NCBI GenBank assembly: GCA_041660405.1
Contig: JBAZWL010000001.1
Coordinates: forward strand, 186,001 to 250,000
Length of the DNA stretch: 64,000 bases
Source: Taibaiella sp041660405
GTDB taxonomy: Bacteria; Bacteroidota; Bacteroidia; Chitinophagales; Chitinophagaceae
Direction of reading: 5' to 3'
Shown here: positions 61,988-64,000 of the stretch, in pieces
Layout: every line of letters starts with the position of its first letter
How positions within the stretch are numbered: position 1 is the first letter of the stretch
Position numbers and translations under genes: made by a program
Notes under the pieces: generated by a model
The model's database searches: none
What the model saw: only the letters and a program-made list of their open reading frames with translations
What the model was told of the DNA's origin: nothing

Positions 61988-63037
61988 ATGTCATCAGCTG
62001 CGCTTGATAATTTTGATCCTAACTCACCGGGATTAACATCAAACAACATCTTTGGTTTGCCCTTCAGCGAGGAAGAATCAGAACTCATTATCATCCCTGT
62101 TCCCTGGGAAGTAACGGTAAGCTACCGTCCCGGAACATCAAGAGGTCCTGAACAAATATTTGACGCCTCCATGCAGGTCGATCTTTATGATCCCGAATTT
62201 CAGGATGTATGGAAGAAAGGCTATTTCATGTTGCCATACGATAAAAACATCCGTAATAAAAGTGATTATCTCCGTAGTTGTGCTGAATTGATCATTGGCT
62301 GCCTGTCGGAAGGTAACCCGGTAAACTGCAGCAACCAGCTTGTAACTAAACTAAAAGAGGTAAACGACGGTGGTAAAATGATGCATGACTGGATACATGA
62401 TCTTGCTGCACGTTACATTAGTGAAGGTAAAAAAGTAGCCTTACTCGGAGGAGATCATAGTACACCTCTGGGTTACATTAAAGCCCTCGGCGAAAAACAC
62501 GAATCCTTCGGAATACTACAAATAGATGCACACGCTGACCTTAGAGAAGCTTATGAAGGTTTTACCTATTCCCACGCTTCCATCATGTACAATGTGCTGG
62601 AAAATATACCACAGGTAAGTAAACTGGTGCAAGTAGGTATTCGCGATTATTGCAACGAAGAACTAGAAATAATAAACAAGAACCCAGACCGTATCAAAAC
62701 CTTCTTTGATAAAGACATTAAAGACCGTCAATATGAAGGTGCTCATTGGAAAGAGATCGTAGATGATATTATAAGTGCTCTTCCAGCTAAAGTCTACATC
62801 AGTTTCGATATAGATGGCCTAGATCCTAAGCTTTGCCCAAATACTGGTACACCCGTTCCCGGTGGCTTTGAATTGGAGCAGATCTTTTATCTCTTCAGTA
62901 AAGTAAAGAAAGCCGGAAAAGAAATCATAGGGTTTGATCTTAACGAAGTTTCTTCCGGATCACATGGCCACGACTGTATTGATCCTATTGTAGGCGCCCG
63001 GGCTTTGTATAAACTTTGCAACTACCTTGTTGGTTAA
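61988..63037 (+). CDS. Agmatinase/arginase-family ureohydrolase
   Basis: The 349-residue protein has the two-manganese site of ureohydrolases: ALLGGDHSTPLGYIKAL (histidine), LQIDAHADLREAYEGFTYSHAS (aspartates and histidine) and VYISFDIDGLDPKLCPNTGTPVPGG. Bacterial members include agmatinase (to putrescine and urea), formimidoylglutamase and proclavaminate amidinohydrolase. I cannot choose among them with certainty; agmatinase is the most frequent in Bacteroidota with this layout. It has an upstream TATCTTTG promoter and a short terminator after it. Confidence 0.85.
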   Translation: MSSAALDNFDPNSPGLTSNNIFGLPFSEEESELIIIPVPWEVTVSYRPGTSRGPEQIFDASMQVDLYDPEFQDVWKKGYFMLPYDKNIRNKSDYLRSCAELIIGCLSEGNPVNCSNQLVTKLKEVNDGGKMMHDWIHDLAARYISEGKKVALLGGDHSTPLGYIKALGEKHESFGILQIDAHADLREAYEGFTYSHASIMYNVLENIPQVSKLVQVGIRDYCNEELEIINKNPDRIKTFFDKDIKDRQYEGAHWKEIVDDIISALPAKVYISFDIDGLDPKLCPNTGTPVPGGFELEQIFYLFSKVKKAGKEIIGFDLNEVSSGSHGHDCIDPIVGARALYKLCNYLVG

Positions 63038-63048
63038 AAATAAAAATG

Positions 63049-63072
63049 AAGGGCTGTAAAAAGCCCTTTCTT
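63049..63072 (+). terminator. Short terminator after the ureohydrolase gene
   Basis: A 7-bp stem (AAGGGCT / AGCCCTT) with a 6-base loop is followed by TCTTT. It excludes an upstream in-frame start for the next gene. Confidence 0.65.
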
Positions 63073-63102
63073 TATAATAAGCGGATTTCAAAATTTCAAT
63101 TC

Positions 63103-63738
63103 ATGTACCAATTAATTTTAGAGGGTAAACAGATTAAACGAAACCAGGTAACAGGCATGCACCTTATGGCCGGCTTTTTACTTATCGTAATGGGTTTGCT
63201 CACCTGGCTTGTTCCCAATTCTGTTAAACAAAAGGAATTCGATTTTCTTAATTATGCAGGCTTAGTGTTGGCTATACTTGGGTTGGTGGTTGTATTTGTT
63301 TGTATATTTTTCAATAAAAAAGTAATTCAGACAAAAGCAAATCTTGCTTTACGCTTATTGGAAATATCCTCTTTGACCCTGGTTCTTTTATACTCCTTAT
63401 ATCAAAAGTGGTATTTACCCGCTGGTTATTCTGCTGCCGCCTTATTAGGAATTGTATTAGCCTTTTACTGGGAAAAAACAGGAAAACGAAATAGGATAGC
63501 AACATTTACCGATAATGGTGTCCACATTCCCGGACTTGGTAAAAACACAGATTTACCCTGGCAAGCTATTAAGCAAATATTACTTCGCCACAATATTCTT
63601 ACAGTAGATTGTATGGACAATAAGCTTTACCAAATACTTTTAGCCAATCCGCAGTCTGTTATTAATAAAGAAGAATTTGAAACTTATTGTAAATTCCAGA
63701 TCCAAGCAAAGAAACATCTTCACAAAACAGATTGGTAA
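63103..63738 (+). CDS. Membrane protein of unknown function
   Basis: From the ATG at 63103 the 211-residue protein has four membrane segments in its middle (LMAGFLLIVMGLLTWLV; LNYAGLVLAILGLVVVFVCIFF; ALRLLEISSLTLVLLYSLY; AGYSAAALLGIVLAFYW), then a soluble carboxy-terminal region (about 130-211) like a small PH-type beta domain (IATFTDNGVHIPGLGKNTDLPW). No named family recognised. It appears to have its own transcript. Confidence 0.65.
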   Translation: MYQLILEGKQIKRNQVTGMHLMAGFLLIVMGLLTWLVPNSVKQKEFDFLNYAGLVLAILGLVVVFVCIFFNKKVIQTKANLALRLLEISSLTLVLLYSLYQKWYLPAGYSAAALLGIVLAFYWEKTGKRNRIATFTDNGVHIPGLGKNTDLPWQAIKQILLRHNILTVDCMDNKLYQILLANPQSVINKEEFETYCKFQIQAKKHLHKTDW

Positions 63739-63809
63739 ATAAATATTTATTTATACAATATTACTTTTTGGCATAGTTTTTGATCTATTGTTAAAAAGCC
63801 AAATTCCAA

Positions 63810-64000
63810 ATGAAAAATCTATTATTTATCCTTTTCGCACTAACTACAATCACTTCTTTCGCTAACGATAAAGAAGCCACACCTCAATTCCGTACTAATA
63901 ATCTTACTAACCAGAAATGGCATATTCAAAGCCAGTCTTTTGCAAGTCATGACCAAAGTGGTACTGATGTAGATACTGTAATCGGTAACGAACAGGATTA
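63810..64000 (+). CDS. Exported protein, carboxy-terminal part outside window
   Basis: Starting at the ATG at 63810, a signal peptide (MKNLLFILFALTTITSFAND) leads into sequence that continues past the window end (63 complete codons seen). The visible mature part (KEATPQFRTNNLTNQKWHI) is not recognisable. Length and function cannot be judged from what is seen. Confidence 0.6.
   Translation, partial: MKNLLFILFALTTITSFANDKEATPQFRTNNLTNQKWHIQSQSFASHDQSGTDVDTVIGNEQD

Overview
The window looks like a chromosome segment of a Bacteroidota bacterium, probably family Chitinophagaceae; that placement is inferred from protein content, since no rRNA is present. Support comes from the type IX secretion translocon protein SprA, proteins ending in T9SS type A and type B (CHU_C-like) sorting domains, a Bacteroidota-type T6SS (subtype iii) with TssN and TssO, -7 promoter boxes of the form TAnnTTTG/TAnnTTCG, few Shine-Dalgarno sequences and many Bacteroidota-type outer-membrane proteins and lipoproteins. 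Base composition is fairly even and AT-rich, and no insertion sequence, prophage or CRISPR array is visible.

Layout. 1-9.8 kb (minus strand): the amino-terminal 1773 codons of sprA with a TTG start, ruvA, an outer-membrane barrel protein, an exported thioredoxin-fold protein and an OmpA-type lipoprotein. 9.9-16.5 kb (plus): three polytopic membrane proteins resembling GT-C glycosyltransferases and a UDP-galactopyranose-mutase-like flavoprotein, each with its own TAnnTTCG box; the promoter and first codons of the flavoprotein gene also occur as a decayed copy about 2 kb upstream. 16.6-22.7 kb: a DadA-like oxidase, a Crp/Fnr regulator, two isochorismatase-like paralogues (one exported, one cytosolic), tRNA-Met(CAU), an oligopeptide-binding lipoprotein and a T9SS cargo protein. 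22.9-29.2 kb: a PpiD/SurA-type folding factor, two overlapping glycosyltransferases, an FtsE-like ATPase and a DUF6263-like lipoprotein.

29.2-41.7 kb is a type VI secretion island built around a divergent promoter region. The minus-strand operon holds tssG-, tssN-, tssK- and tssO-like genes and a PKD-domain gene (tssP candidate). The plus strand holds tssD (Hcp), tssI (VgrG), PAAR, a small helical protein, a candidate effector joining a peptidoglycan-binding domain to a caspase-like His/Cys domain, a tssH (ClpV) gene broken by an apparent one-base frameshift, tssB and a second, carboxy-extended Hcp. Genes for TssC, TssE, TssF, TssQ and TssR are not visible. Both divergent promoters and the tssB promoter carry a paired ACGT-N6-ACGT motif 23-24 bp from the -7 box, a candidate shared regulatory site.

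41.8-48.8 kb is mostly housekeeping: polysaccharide deacetylase, SanA-like protein, dGTPase, phosphosulfolactate-synthase-like protein, a non-catalytic M16 peptidase-like protein, accA and dapA. 48.9-54.9 kb is a 2014-residue T9SS-exported protein with 19 tandem 55-residue repeats. 55-64 kb: an SDR oxidoreductase, a BamA/TamA-like barrel protein, an AT-rich gap with a 49-bp perfect palindrome, mnmG with four parS-like sites in and around it (suggesting, but not proving, proximity to the replication origin), a small barrel protein, an agmatinase-family enzyme, a membrane protein and a gene running off the end.
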